From assembly GCF_030816475.1 (NCBI RefSeq), contig NZ_JAUSXF010000001.1, forward strand, positions 2,976,001 to 3,040,000: a DNA stretch of 64,000 nt, in the 5' to 3' direction. Positions 1 through 8,348 of the stretch are shown here, one piece after another. Under the pieces are notes generated by a model. It was not told the origin of the DNA. It worked only from the letters and a program-made list of their open reading frames with translations, and searched no databases. The DNA comes from Arthrobacter pascens (GTDB lineage Bacteria > Actinomycetota > Actinomycetes > Actinomycetales > Micrococcaceae). The position numbers and the translations under genes were made by a program. Each line of letters opens with the position of its first letter. Position 1 is the stretch's first letter.

Positions 1-1
1 C

Positions 2-1459
2 GGCGAGGCGGCCCCCGGAACACGGCCACGCGCCGTCGTCGGCTATGACGCCCGTTATAACTCGGACATCTTTGCCGAGGAAACCGCGGCAATCTTCACA
101 GCCGCCGGGATCGATACCTTCCTGATGCCCGCCGCGCTGCCCACTCCGCTGCTCGCTTTTGCGGTGCGGGCGCTCGATTGCGACGGCGGCGTGATGGTCA
201 CCGCCAGCCACAATCCCCCGCAGGACAACGGCTACAAGGTCTACCTCGGCCGGAACGCCGTGGAGGAAAGCGGCAAGGGAGCGCAAATCGTGGCACCTTA
301 CGACTCCCGGATCGCCGCGAAAATCGACGCCGTGGGCCCGCTGGACGCCATCAGCCTGGCGGCCGGAGGCTGGACCGTCCTGGACCGGTCGATCGCAGCG
401 GATTACCAGCGGGCGACGGCGGCGCTCGCCCTTCCCGGCGACTTCCCGGCGCGTGACCTGCGGATTGTCCTCACACCCATGCACGGCGTCGGCGGGGAAA
501 CCGCGGTGGCTGTCCTGAACGAAGCAGGCTTTGCCGATGTCACGCTGGTGGCGGAGCAGGCCGCCCCGGACCCTGATTTTCCCACGGTGAGTTTCCCTAA
601 CCCGGAGGAACCCGGCGCGCTGGACCTGGCACTGGAAACGGCCGCTCGGGTGGGCGCGGACATCGTCCTGGCCAACGATCCCGATGCGGACCGTGCGGCC
701 GTGGCTGCCAAGGACCCTGACTCAGGTATGTGGCGCATGCTCCGCGGTGACGAGGTGGGGGCGCTCCTCGGGGCACACACTGTGGCGCGGCGGGCGGCCC
801 GCGGCAAGGAAATCGCTGGCGGCGTGTTCGCCAATTCGATTGTTTCCTCCCGGCTGCTGTCGCGGATCGCGGCAGCGGCCGGCTACGCACACGAGGAAAC
901 GCTGACGGGGTTCAAGTGGATTTCCCGGGTGCCCGGGCTGGTCTACGGCTACGAGGAAGCCCTGGGTTACTGCGTTGCGCCAGAACTGGTCCGGGACAAG
1001 GACGGCATTTCAGCGGCCGTCCTCATTGCGGAACTGGCCGCCACAGCCAAGGCGGAGGGTAAAACCGTCTTCGACACCTTGGATGAGCTCTATCTGCGGC
1101 ATGGCCTGCACGCCAGCGACCAGCTCAGCATCCGCGTGGCCAACCTCGGCCTGCTGGACGCCATGATGAACAGGCTCCGGGTCAGTCCGCCGGAGTCATT
1201 CGCTTCGTCCGCCGTCGAATCCTTCGTGGACCTTGCCGAGGGCAGCGATAATCTGCCGCCGACTGACGGGCTGCTTTATCTCACCAGGGACCTGACCCGG
1301 GTGATCATCCGGCCCAGCGGCACCGAGCCGAAGCTCAAGTGCTATCTGGAAGTGATCCGACCGGTGGAGTCGGCCGCCGAGCTCCCGGAGGCAAGGCAGG
1401 CAGCGCGCACCGCCCTGGACCAGGTGCTCGACGACGTCCGCGAGGCCCTGGGTCTCTAG
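2..1459 (+). CDS. phosphomannomutase/phosphoglucomutase family enzyme (5' end cut by window)
   Basis: Alpha-D-phosphohexomutase that moves a phosphate between C1 and C6 of mannose or glucose through a bisphosphate intermediate. The frame is open from base 2, so the N-terminus lies before the window. About 485 residues are visible; full-length actinobacterial members run to roughly 550-600. Visible signatures are the phosphoserine loop TASHNPP near 207-227, the metal-binding loop DPDADR near 680-700, the sugar-binding region GFKWISR near 910, and the C-terminal phosphate-binding loop RPSGTEPK near 1311-1335. The long type with GFKWI resembles PgcA/phosphoglucomutase-type enzymes of Actinobacteria; sugar preference cannot be read from the sequence. 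It converges with nirD, whose stop is 35 bases downstream. Confidence 0.93.
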   Translation, partial: GEAAPGTRPRAVVGYDARYNSDIFAEETAAIFTAAGIDTFLMPAALPTPLLAFAVRALDCDGGVMVTASHNPPQDNGYKVYLGRNAVEESGKGAQIVAPYDSRIAAKIDAVGPLDAISLAAGGWTVLDRSIAADYQRATAALALPGDFPARDLRIVLTPMHGVGGETAVAVLNEAGFADVTLVAEQAAPDPDFPTVSFPNPEEPGALDLALETAARVGADIVLANDPDADRAAVAAKDPDSGMWRMLRGDEVGALLGAHTVARRAARGKEIAGGVFANSIVSSRLLSRIAAAAGYAHEETLTGFKWISRVPGLVYGYEEALGYCVAPELVRDKDGISAAVLIAELAATAKAEGKTVFDTLDELYLRHGLHASDQLSIRVANLGLLDAMMNRLRVSPPESFASSAVESFVDLAEGSDNLPPTDGLLYLTRDLTRVIIRPSGTEPKLKCYLEVIRPVESAAELPEARQAARTALDQVLDDVREALGL

Positions 1460-1499
1460 CAGTTACAGTCTTTAGCCGCTAAATACACAGCAGTTACAG
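1458..1499. repeat. 11-bp direct repeat spanning the nirD stop codon
   Basis: AGCAGTTACAG occurs at 1458-1468 and again at 1489-1499. The second copy contains the nirD stop codon (TAA on the minus strand, 1494-1496). The first copy lies just downstream of it, abutting the end of the phosphohexomutase gene. It is one of several stop-codon duplications in this window. Confidence 0.8.
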
Positions 1500-1859
1500 C
1501 TCGACTTCGATGTAGCCGTCGGAAATGCGGGTCTTGAACGTGTCCAGGCTCAGCCCGGCCGTCCCGAAGCATTCTCCGGTTTCCAGGTCGTAGACCTCTT
1601 TGTGCAAGGGAGAGGCAATGGTGGGACGGCTGCCGCGCGATCCGATGATGCCTCGGGCCATCACGTGGGCGCCGGTGGCCGGATCCTCCTGTGCCACCGC
1701 GTAAACCTCACCGGGACCGGTACGGAGGAGGGCCACCTGCCTGCCCCCGATCAGGGCTGCCTCGCCCCAGGCAAGCTCCAGCTCCTCCAGTGCGCAGACA
1801 CGGTGCCAGCCGGTGGCGGTGCCGGTTGCCAGTTCCCCAAGTTCCAGTGTTGCCGTCAT
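1494..1859 (-). CDS. nirD: nitrite reductase (NADH) small subunit
   Basis: Small subunit of assimilatory NAD(P)H nitrite reductase, partner of NirB. It is a 121-residue Rieske-fold protein of the NirD type, which keeps the fold but lacks the Cys/His iron-sulfur ligands. The segment running from an HVMARG-like stretch through ASPLHKEVYDLETGEC matches this family. The start is placed at the ATG at 1859 because the minus strand reads GGGAGAGGAGCCGAC immediately before it, a strong ribosome-binding site; an upstream in-frame ATG at 1916 has no such site. Unusually, the gene is divergent from nirB across about 320 bp instead of following it. Confidence 0.9.
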   Translation of the reverse strand: MTATLELGELATGTATGWHRVCALEELELAWGEAALIGGRQVALLRTGPGEVYAVAQEDPATGAHVMARGIIGSRGSRPTIASPLHKEVYDLETGECFGTAGLSLDTFKTRISDGYIEVEL

Positions 1860-2181
1860 GTCGGCTCCTCTCCCTGTGCTTTCAAATGCCTGTGACTCAA
1901 AATCCTGTGGTTGCAAAACCCTGCATGCTTCATCGCTGCATGCTTAACAGGCCTTGACTGGCCATCTGTGTGGCCGTACTACCAAGCTAGGCCGGAGGTG
2001 TTTCGAGGGCATGCAGCGATTGTGTCCGGCGCGTAAAAGAGACCTCACCCATCCGGAAATGCGTTCGTGATGCAGAAGTTAAGTTCACGAAACAATTGGG
2101 AAACTGAAGCGAAACTGCACTTCCCTAGGCTGGATGCACAAGCTGCAGAGAACCGTCTGCGGCCTATGCGAAAGGCCCACA
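1860..2181. other. divergent nirD/nirB regulatory region
   Basis: A 322-bp gap between divergent nirD and nirB with no plausible gene. It contains an 11-bp-phased array of GTTAA/GAAAC boxes at 2078-2115 (separate entry), followed by TAGGCT at 2126-2131, which is a plausible -10 for nirB giving a leader of about 45 nt. A second possible promoter, TTGACT-N17-TACTAC, lies at 1954-1982. The gap also holds repeated GCATGC hexamers around 1922-1942. Confidence 0.55.
2078..2115 (+). promoter_or_regulatory. GlnR-like operator array upstream of nirB
   Basis: The boxes GTTAA (2078-2082), GAAAC (2089-2093), GAAAC (2100-2104) and GAAAC (2111-2115) are each separated by exactly 6 nt, an 11-bp phase. This matches the known Streptomyces GlnR pattern gTnAc-n6-GaAAc, a nitrogen regulator that controls nirB there. 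The array ends 10 bp before a TAGGCT -10-like box. Binding by GlnR in this organism is an inference. Confidence 0.6.
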
Positions 2182-4827
2182 GTGACCGAACTGACTTCAA
2201 GCACAGAGACTCCGCGCCGCATCGTCGTCGCCGGCGGCGGCCCGGCGGCCCACCGTTTTGCGGATGCGATGCATGCCCGCGGCCTCGAAGGCTGGCACGT
2301 CACGGTCCTCACTGAGGAAACCCACCTCCCCTATGACCGCGTGGCCCTGAGCAAGGCTCTGACGGACATGGACTACGACCTCACCCTTGGCGAGGCGAAC
2401 ATGTGGGACCACGAGGCCCTGACCCTCAAGACCGGTGAGCGCGTCGTTAAGATCAACGCCGAAGCCAAGACGGTGGAAACCGCGGCCGGCAGCATCTTCG
2501 AATATGACCACCTCGTGGTTGCCACTGGTTCAAATGCCGCCAGGCTGCCGATCCCCGGCGCCGAGCACACACACGTGTACCGGACGCTCGAAGATGTCTG
2601 GGCCATCAACAAGGCCATTGCCGAACTCACGGAGAAGCTGGGCCGCAGGGTCAATGCCGTGACCATCGGCGGAGGCCTCCTCGGGCTTGAATCGGCAGCC
2701 GGCACGGAGCAGCTGGGCGCCAACCCGATCGTCATCGACGGTTCGCAGTGGCTGATGGCCACGCAGCTGGACGAAGGCGCCGGCCAGGCAATGGGCCGGC
2801 TCATCAAGGCCAAGGGCTTCGAAGTCCATGGCGGTGTCTTCCCGTCTGAAGTATTGTCCGACGACGACGGCCAGGTCACCGGTGTCCTCATGGCCGATGG
2901 CCGCGTCATCGACGCTGACATTGTTATCGTCGCGATCGGCGTCAGGCCGCGTGACGAACTCTTCCGAGCAGCTGAAGGCGAGGAACAGATTTTCTCCCTG
3001 GGCCAGCGCGGCGGCGTTGTCATCAACGAATACTGCGCCACCGAGGTGGACGGAATCTGGGCCATCGGAGAAGTGGCCAACTTCGGTGGCATGTGCCTTG
3101 GCCTGGTTGCCCCGGCCAATACCATGGCGGAGATCGTGGCTGACCGGCTCCACGGCGGCGAGGCCACGTTCCCGGGCTTCGACACCGCGACAAAGCTCAA
3201 GCTGTCCGGCGTCGACGTGGCCAGCTTCGGTGACGCGTTCGCCAAGACCGAGCACGCACTTGAAATTGTCTACGCCGACCCGGCCCGCGGCGTGTACCAG
3301 AAGATTGTCACCACGGACGATGCCAAGACCCTGCTGGGTGGCATCTTCGTCGGCGACGCGGCCCCTTACACCAGCCTGCGCCCGCTCCTGGGCCGCGAAC
3401 TCTCAGCCGAACCCGGAGCGTACCTGACAGCCGCGGGCGGCGGAGACGCCCCGGACACTGACCTCCCGGACGACGCCACCCTGTGTTCCTGCAACAACGT
3501 GACCGCCGGAACCATCCGCGACACCATCAACGGCTGCGGCGCGTGCGACGGCAACGCTCCCGTCCGGGAACTCGGCGAGCTCAAGGGCTGCACCCGCGCC
3601 GGAACCAGCTGCGGTTCCTGCGTACCGATGCTGAAGAAGCTGCTCGAAGGCGAGCTGACCAAATCCGGCATCGAGGTCTCCAAGGCCCTCTGCGAACACA
3701 TCGAGCTGTCCCGGCAGGAACTCTTCGACGCGATCCGTGTCCTGGAACTGACCTCCTTCGAAGAGATCATGGCCAAATACGGCACCGGCGCGGGCTGTGA
3801 CATCTGCAAGCCGACCATCGCCTCCATCCTGGCGAGCCAGCACAACGCCTACGTCCTGGACGCCGGCCGCGGCGCGCTGCAGGACACCAACGACCGCGCC
3901 CTGGCCAACATGCAGAAGGACGGCACCTACTCGGTGGTTCCCCGCATCGCCGGCGGCGAGATCACCCCGAAGAAGCTCGGCGTCATCGCCGCTGTCGCGG
4001 AGAAGTACAACCTGTACACCAAGATCACCGGCGGCCAGCGCATCGACATGTTTGGAGCCCGGCTGGAACAGCTTCCGGAAATCTGGAAGGAACTGGTGGA
4101 CGCCGGCTTCGAGTCAGGCCAGGCCTACGGCAAGAGCCTGCGCACGGTGAAGTCCTGCGTCGGTTCCACCTGGTGCCGGTTCGGAGTGCAGGACTCCGTG
4201 GCCATGGCGATCCAGCTGGAACTGCGCTACCGCGGCCTGCGCAGCCCGCACAAACTCAAGATGGGCGTTTCCGGCTGCGCCCGCGAATGCGCCGAGGCCC
4301 GCGGCAAGGACGTCGGCGTGATCGCCACCGCCGACGGCTGGAACCTTTATGTCGGTGGCAACGGCGGCGCCACCCCGGCGCACGCCCAGCTGCTGGCCAA
4401 GGACCTCGACGACGAAACCCTGCTGAAGTACATCGACCGCTATTTCATGTACTACATCCGCACCGCGGACCGCCTGCAGCGCACCGCTCGCTGGCAGGAG
4501 GAGCTCGACGGCGGCATCAAGCACGTCGAGGACGTCGTGGTGCACGACACCCTGGGCATCGCCGAGGAGCTTGAGGCCGCCATGGCCAAGCACGTTGACA
4601 CGTACGTGGACGAGTGGGCCGACACCCTGAAGGATCCCGAGCGCCTGCGCCGGTTCCGCTCCTTCGTCAACGCCCCGGACCAGAAGGATGATTCCATCAC
4701 CTTCGTCCCCGACGAGCGCGGCCAGTTCCGTCCCGCTACGCCAGAAGAGAAGGGGAAGGTCCTGATCGGAGCTTCCATCCCGGTGCGGCGCTCCGCTCCC
4801 GACCAGCTGGACGAGAACGAGGTATAA
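2182..4827 (+). CDS. nirB: nitrite reductase (NADH) large subunit
   Basis: Assimilatory siroheme nitrite reductase, reducing nitrite to ammonium in the cytoplasm. Domains in order: FAD-binding Rossmann fold (IVVAGGGPAA near residue 13), NAD(P)H-binding fold (IGGGLLGLE near 160), BFD-like [2Fe-2S] domain with CSCNN and later Cys near 434-490, another CxxC (CDIC) near 540, ferredoxin-like nitrite/sulfite reductase half-domain, then the [4Fe-4S]-siroheme domain with ligands C659, C665, C699 and C703 (CX5C...CX3C). The start is set at GTG 2182, preceded by GAAAGG; an ATG at 2134 sits almost on the putative -10 box. At 881 residues the length is normal for the family. It is followed after 2 bp by the uroporphyrinogen methyltransferase. 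Confidence 0.96.
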   Translation: MTELTSSTETPRRIVVAGGGPAAHRFADAMHARGLEGWHVTVLTEETHLPYDRVALSKALTDMDYDLTLGEANMWDHEALTLKTGERVVKINAEAKTVETAAGSIFEYDHLVVATGSNAARLPIPGAEHTHVYRTLEDVWAINKAIAELTEKLGRRVNAVTIGGGLLGLESAAGTEQLGANPIVIDGSQWLMATQLDEGAGQAMGRLIKAKGFEVHGGVFPSEVLSDDDGQVTGVLMADGRVIDADIVIVAIGVRPRDELFRAAEGEEQIFSLGQRGGVVINEYCATEVDGIWAIGEVANFGGMCLGLVAPANTMAEIVADRLHGGEATFPGFDTATKLKLSGVDVASFGDAFAKTEHALEIVYADPARGVYQKIVTTDDAKTLLGGIFVGDAAPYTSLRPLLGRELSAEPGAYLTAAGGGDAPDTDLPDDATLCSCNNVTAGTIRDTINGCGACDGNAPVRELGELKGCTRAGTSCGSCVPMLKKLLEGELTKSGIEVSKALCEHIELSRQELFDAIRVLELTSFEEIMAKYGTGAGCDICKPTIASILASQHNAYVLDAGRGALQDTNDRALANMQKDGTYSVVPRIAGGEITPKKLGVIAAVAEKYNLYTKITGGQRIDMFGARLEQLPEIWKELVDAGFESGQAYGKSLRTVKSCVGSTWCRFGVQDSVAMAIQLELRYRGLRSPHKLKMGVSGCARECAEARGKDVGVIATADGWNLYVGGNGGATPAHAQLLAKDLDDETLLKYIDRYFMYYIRTADRLQRTARWQEELDGGIKHVEDVVVHDTLGIAEELEAAMAKHVDTYVDEWADTLKDPERLRRFRSFVNAPDQKDDSITFVPDERGQFRPATPEEKGKVLIGASIPVRRSAPDQLDENEV

Positions 4828-4829
4828 GC

Positions 4830-5864
4830 ATGCAGCTCAGCATTGATCTCACCGGCCGCGAAGTCCTGGTCACGGGCTCGGACCATGCCGCCCGCCAGGC
4901 GGTCCGGCGCTACACTGCCGCCGGTGCCGTCGTCTTTCGACTCAGCACTCCGAAGGGTGCCGCGCATGACGGCCCGTTGCCCGAGCGCCCCTTCCTGGTG
5001 GCAGCGGTCGACGACGGCCAGCCCGGCTGGGAGGCCCTGCTGGAGCGGTGCCGTGAAACCGGCATTCCTGTTGCCAACGAGCCGGCAGCCGGCCCCGTTG
5101 GCCACGTCACCCTCGTCGGCGGCGGCCCGGGCACCACAGAACTGCTGACCGTGGCGGCCGTCAACGCGCTGCGCGATGCCGACGTCGTATTCTTCGACCG
5201 GCTGGCTCCCTGCCAGGAACTGCCGTCCCTGACCTCGGCCGAACTTGTGGATGTGGGCAAGAAGCCCGGCCACCACAAGGTCAGCCAGGGCGACATCGAA
5301 AAGCTCATGGTCCAGAGCGCCCTTGCCGGAAACAACGTGGTCCGGCTCAAGGGCGGAGACCCGTACGTCTTCGGCCGCGGCGGCGAGGAAGTTGCCTCCT
5401 GCGTCGCTGCCGGCGTGCCAGTCCGGGTGATATCCGGCGTAACCAGTGCCATCTCCGTCCCGGCGGCTGCCGGGATCCCCGTAACGCACCGTGAAGTCAG
5501 CCACATGTTCACCGTGGTCTCCGGGCACGCCCCGCTGACCGAGAAGGAGCTCGGCCACCTGGCGGGGCTCGGCGGCACGATCGTTGTCCTCATGGGCATC
5601 GGCACCCTGCACCATCTGGCATCCGGCCTGCGCCGGGCTGGAATGCGTGCGGACATGCCGATGGCTGTCGTTGAACGTGGCTACCGGCCCGGGCAGCGCA
5701 CCACCATCGCTGACCTGGGCACCATCGCCTCCGCCGCCGCCGGCTGCAGCAACCCCGCTGTCCTGGTCATTGGCGAGGTGGTTCGGGTGGCTGAGGCCAA
5801 CCGCGGGCATGCTGAGGCCGCCGCCGACCTGGACAGGCTGGCGGCCTCGCTGCTGGGTTCGTGA
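4830..5864 (+). CDS. cobA: uroporphyrinogen-III C-methyltransferase with N-terminal SirC-like remnant
   Basis: S-adenosylmethionine-dependent methylation of uroporphyrinogen III to precorrin-2, the first committed step to siroheme, the NirB cofactor. The SUMT domain starts near residue 91 with GHVTLVGGGPG and continues with VVRLKGGDPYVFGRGGEE and GVTSAISVPAAAGIPVTHR. The first 90 residues (GREVLVTGSDHAARQAVRRY, then a region ending VANEP) look like a shortened precorrin-2 dehydrogenase/ferrochelatase (CysG N-terminal) domain; its dinucleotide glycine loop is degenerate, so dehydrogenase activity is doubtful. Start and stop are tightly packed between nirB and hemD, indicating one transcript. 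Confidence 0.92.
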   Translation: MQLSIDLTGREVLVTGSDHAARQAVRRYTAAGAVVFRLSTPKGAAHDGPLPERPFLVAAVDDGQPGWEALLERCRETGIPVANEPAAGPVGHVTLVGGGPGTTELLTVAAVNALRDADVVFFDRLAPCQELPSLTSAELVDVGKKPGHHKVSQGDIEKLMVQSALAGNNVVRLKGGDPYVFGRGGEEVASCVAAGVPVRVISGVTSAISVPAAAGIPVTHREVSHMFTVVSGHAPLTEKELGHLAGLGGTIVVLMGIGTLHHLASGLRRAGMRADMPMAVVERGYRPGQRTTIADLGTIASAAAGCSNPAVLVIGEVVRVAEANRGHAEAAADLDRLAASLLGS

Positions 5865-5878
5865 AAGGATTGACACCC

Positions 5879-7033
5879 ATGAATGCACTTGCACCGGCTG
5901 AACCGCCGCAGCTCGAAGAGGCGCCGGGGCAGGAGGCATCAGACTCTCCGCTGGAAGGTTTCCGCATCGGAGTCACCTCGCACCGGCGCTCCCGGGACCT
6001 TATCGAGGCCCTGGAACGCCGCGGGGCGGAGGTCCTGCACGCCCCTGCGCTGAAGATCGCCCCCGTGCAGGAGGACATCCGCCTGATTGAGGACACCAGG
6101 GCAATCATCGCCGCCCGCCCGGACCTCTGCATCGCCACAACTGCCTACGGCATGCGCCGCTGGTGCGAGGCTGCCGATTCATTCGGCATCGGCGAGGAAC
6201 TGCTGGAGACCCTTGGCGCCTGCCGGATGTTTGTCCGCGGGCCCAAAGCCCGTGGTGCCGTCCGCGCGGCGGGCCTTGCCGACGTCGGAATCAGCAGCGA
6301 CGAAACCACCGCGACGCTGGTGGACATGCTGCTCGCCGAAGGCGTCCGCGGCAAGACCGTGGCCGTGCAGCTGCACGGCTACACGGACGTCCGCCAGCTG
6401 GAGCGCCTCAGGATGTCCGGTGCCACCGTCCTCACGGTTACCCCCTACCGTTGGGTGAAGCCCGACGGCGAGGACCGGCTGCCCCGGCTCATCGAGGCGG
6501 CATGCAGCGGCAACCTGGATGTGCTCACCTTCACGAGCGCTCCCGCCGTGGACGCCATGTGGAGTACCGCGCACGAAATGGGCGTCTACAAGCAGCTGAT
6601 CGAGAGCCTCAAGACCACTGTCACCACCGCCGTGGTAGGTCCCGTCACCGCGCAGCCGCTGCTCGATGCCGGTGTGACGCCACTGATCCCGGAGCGGTTC
6701 CGGATGGGCGCGCTGATCCGGCTCGTCTGCGAGCACCTTGCCCTCAACCACGTCCGCCGCCTGGACACCAGGTCCGGCAACATCGAGCTGCGGGGCCGCA
6801 GCCTGAGGATCGACGGCCAGCCGGTGGAGCTGGCGCCCGCGCCGCTGTTGCTGCTGCGTGCCTTGCTCGGTGCTGGCGGGGCCGTACTTTCCCGCGAGTC
6901 CCTCTCCGACCTGCTGGAGCTCAGGGGTTCGGTCCATGCGCTGGACATGACTGTCAGCCGGCTCCGTTCCTCGCTGCCGGACGGCCGCCTGGTGGAGACG
7001 GTGGTTAAAAGGGGTTACCGGATCCGCGTCTAG
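5879..7033 (+). CDS. hemD: uroporphyrinogen-III synthase fused to C-terminal winged-helix domain
   Basis: The N-terminal 260 residues or so form a HemD-type uroporphyrinogen-III synthase, which cyclises hydroxymethylbilane; visible features include RIGVTSHRRSRDLIEALERR, TTAYGMRRW and LTFTSAPAVDAM. The last 95 residues form an OmpR/PhoB-type winged helix (SRESLSDLL, HALDMTVSRLRSSL, ending VVKRGYRIRV). This fusion is known in Actinobacteria, where it is annotated as uroporphyrinogen-III synthase/response-regulator domain, but it has no receiver domain. The ATG at 5879 is preceded by GAAAGGA. A GTG at 5861 overlapping the previous stop is an alternative. Heme feedback on DNA binding is an attractive but unproven idea. 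Confidence 0.92.
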   Translation: MNALAPAEPPQLEEAPGQEASDSPLEGFRIGVTSHRRSRDLIEALERRGAEVLHAPALKIAPVQEDIRLIEDTRAIIAARPDLCIATTAYGMRRWCEAADSFGIGEELLETLGACRMFVRGPKARGAVRAAGLADVGISSDETTATLVDMLLAEGVRGKTVAVQLHGYTDVRQLERLRMSGATVLTVTPYRWVKPDGEDRLPRLIEAACSGNLDVLTFTSAPAVDAMWSTAHEMGVYKQLIESLKTTVTTAVVGPVTAQPLLDAGVTPLIPERFRMGALIRLVCEHLALNHVRRLDTRSGNIELRGRSLRIDGQPVELAPAPLLLLRALLGAGGAVLSRESLSDLLELRGSVHALDMTVSRLRSSLPDGRLVETVVKRGYRIRV

Positions 7034-7115
7034 CTGTATTCCTATCGCAACGGGCCAGCCTCGCACGCCCGTGTGTGACGTTTGCCGTTCGGATGAGATA
7101 CAGGTCACGGGATCT

Positions 7116-7142
7116 GTTACCGGACGGTAAACGTTGGCGAAC
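7116..7142 (+). promoter_or_regulatory. second GlnR-like box set upstream of the NirB-like flavoprotein
   Basis: GTTAC (7116-7120), GTAAA (7127-7131) and CGAAC (7138-7142) are separated by exactly 6 nt each, repeating the 11-bp phase seen before nirB. The last box is degenerate. It lies about 120 bp before the ATG at 7263. This suggests the flavoprotein is co-regulated with nirB by a GlnR-type nitrogen regulator. Confidence 0.45.
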
Positions 7143-7262
7143 AAGGGCCGTAATGACGGCAACAGGCGGGAAACACCACGGAAAAAGCGGAGGCCTACGC
7201 TGGGGTTCATCAAGAACTTCCCGGCCCGTGCACTACACGGCCGCCAGCGAAAGGGCCAGCAC

Positions 7263-8120
7263 ATGTCCGCTCCGGCACCCTCTATTCCCTCCCCTGCTAC
7301 CCGCATCGTCATCGCCGGCGCCGGCCCGGCCGCGCAGGCACTTGTCAGGCAGCTGGAGCTGGCACGCTTCAGGGGAAGCATCACGGTCCTGAGCAACAGG
7401 GACGACGCCTCGGAGGAACTCCTGGAACTGGCCGGTTTGCCCTGCGTGTCGGTCCGGTTCGGCCAGCCGGCGAGCTTCATCGACGCCGAAAGCCGAAGCG
7501 TCGCCACGGCGGATGGCATGGAATTCAGCTACGACCAGCTCGTGATTGCCACCGGCTCAGCGCCGGTGGCGGCCCCCGTCGAGGGGGCAGGCCGGTGCCT
7601 GAGCTACTCCACCATCGACGACGCCACCCGGATCGGGGAAGCGGTCAGGGAAGTCACCAGGAAACTTGGGCGGCGTCCCCTCGGGATCCTGGTGGGCACG
7701 GGCGCGGCCGCCGGGCAGGCAGAAGCAGTGCTCCGTGCCCGCGGCGTCCGGCCGATCCGCACCACCGTCCGGCCCGCCACGGTAGTCCCGTCTATTTCCG
7801 GATCAGGCCTGGCAGCGTCCGGCGTCGTCTTTGAGGACGGTAGCAGCATGAACGGGGATCTGGTGGTGCTGGCGGAGGAACGGGTTTCACGTGACGGACT
7901 TGCGGCAAGCGCCAGCCTGCGGACAGCGCCCAACGGCGGCATCGAAATTGGGCAGGACTTCCGGACCTCAGTCCCGGGTATCTGGGCCATCGGGGATGCA
8001 GCAGCCTTCGACGGCGTCCGGCTGGGACTGCTGGTGGCAGCGGCCTCCGCTGCCGGTGCCTGCGCCACCCAGCTGATGACTGCAGCCCCGGCCCGGCAGC
8101 CGGCGCAGGTTGCCGCCTGA
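7263..8120 (+). CDS. stand-alone NAD(P)/FAD-dependent oxidoreductase related to the NirB N-terminus
   Basis: A 285-residue flavoprotein. IVIAGAGPAAQALVRQLE is an FAD-binding GxGxxA fold closely resembling the start of NirB. LVIATGSAP and a C-terminal FAD contact VPGIWAIGDAAAFDGVRLG, near-identical in pattern to NirB, are also present. The NAD-binding loop (GILVGTGAAAGQAE) is recognisable. It has no redox CxxC and no iron-sulfur or siroheme domain. The ATG at 7263 follows GAAAGGG; an upstream in-frame extension to 7134 is arginine-rich and unlike the family. Position after nirB-cobA-hemD and a GlnR-like box suggest a role in nitrate/nitrite assimilation, for example as an electron-transfer subunit, but the partner is not visible. 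Confidence 0.8.
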   Translation: MSAPAPSIPSPATRIVIAGAGPAAQALVRQLELARFRGSITVLSNRDDASEELLELAGLPCVSVRFGQPASFIDAESRSVATADGMEFSYDQLVIATGSAPVAAPVEGAGRCLSYSTIDDATRIGEAVREVTRKLGRRPLGILVGTGAAAGQAEAVLRARGVRPIRTTVRPATVVPSISGSGLAASGVVFEDGSSMNGDLVVLAEERVSRDGLAASASLRTAPNGGIEIGQDFRTSVPGIWAIGDAAAFDGVRLGLLVAAASAAGACATQLMTAAPARQPAQVAA

Positions 8121-8123
8121 CAA

Positions 8124-8188
8124 GCAACGCGGGGTCACTTACGGCCCAATAATCCGTTCGGATTGGGCCGTAAGTGACCCCGCGTTGC
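8124..8188. repeat. long perfect inverted repeat (27-bp arms), terminator or dispersed palindrome
   Basis: The arms 8124-8150 and 8162-8188 are perfect reverse complements around an 11-nt loop; the loop can pair further in an alternative register. It sits 3 bp after the flavoprotein stop. There is no T-run, so a simple Rho-independent terminator is not assured. The exact long symmetry is unusual for a terminator and is more like a dispersed palindromic repeat. Confidence 0.85.
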
Positions 8189-8348
8189 CGCACCCTAGCC
8201 TCGCCAGCTCGGCCAGGGAACCCTGCAGGCGTGGGCCCGCGTTGCCGTTAGTCCTCGGAGTTTTGGCGGACTGCGCGTTGTGACAAGATGGTTCCCGAAC
8301 CGAGTCAGGACGCGTGCCGGGCCCACAAGGCCCCTGGAGAGGAACATC

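Noticed and set aside
4452..5939. 495-codon minus-strand open frame over the nirB end and cobA
   Set aside because: Shadow of two well-conserved enzymes in high-GC DNA.
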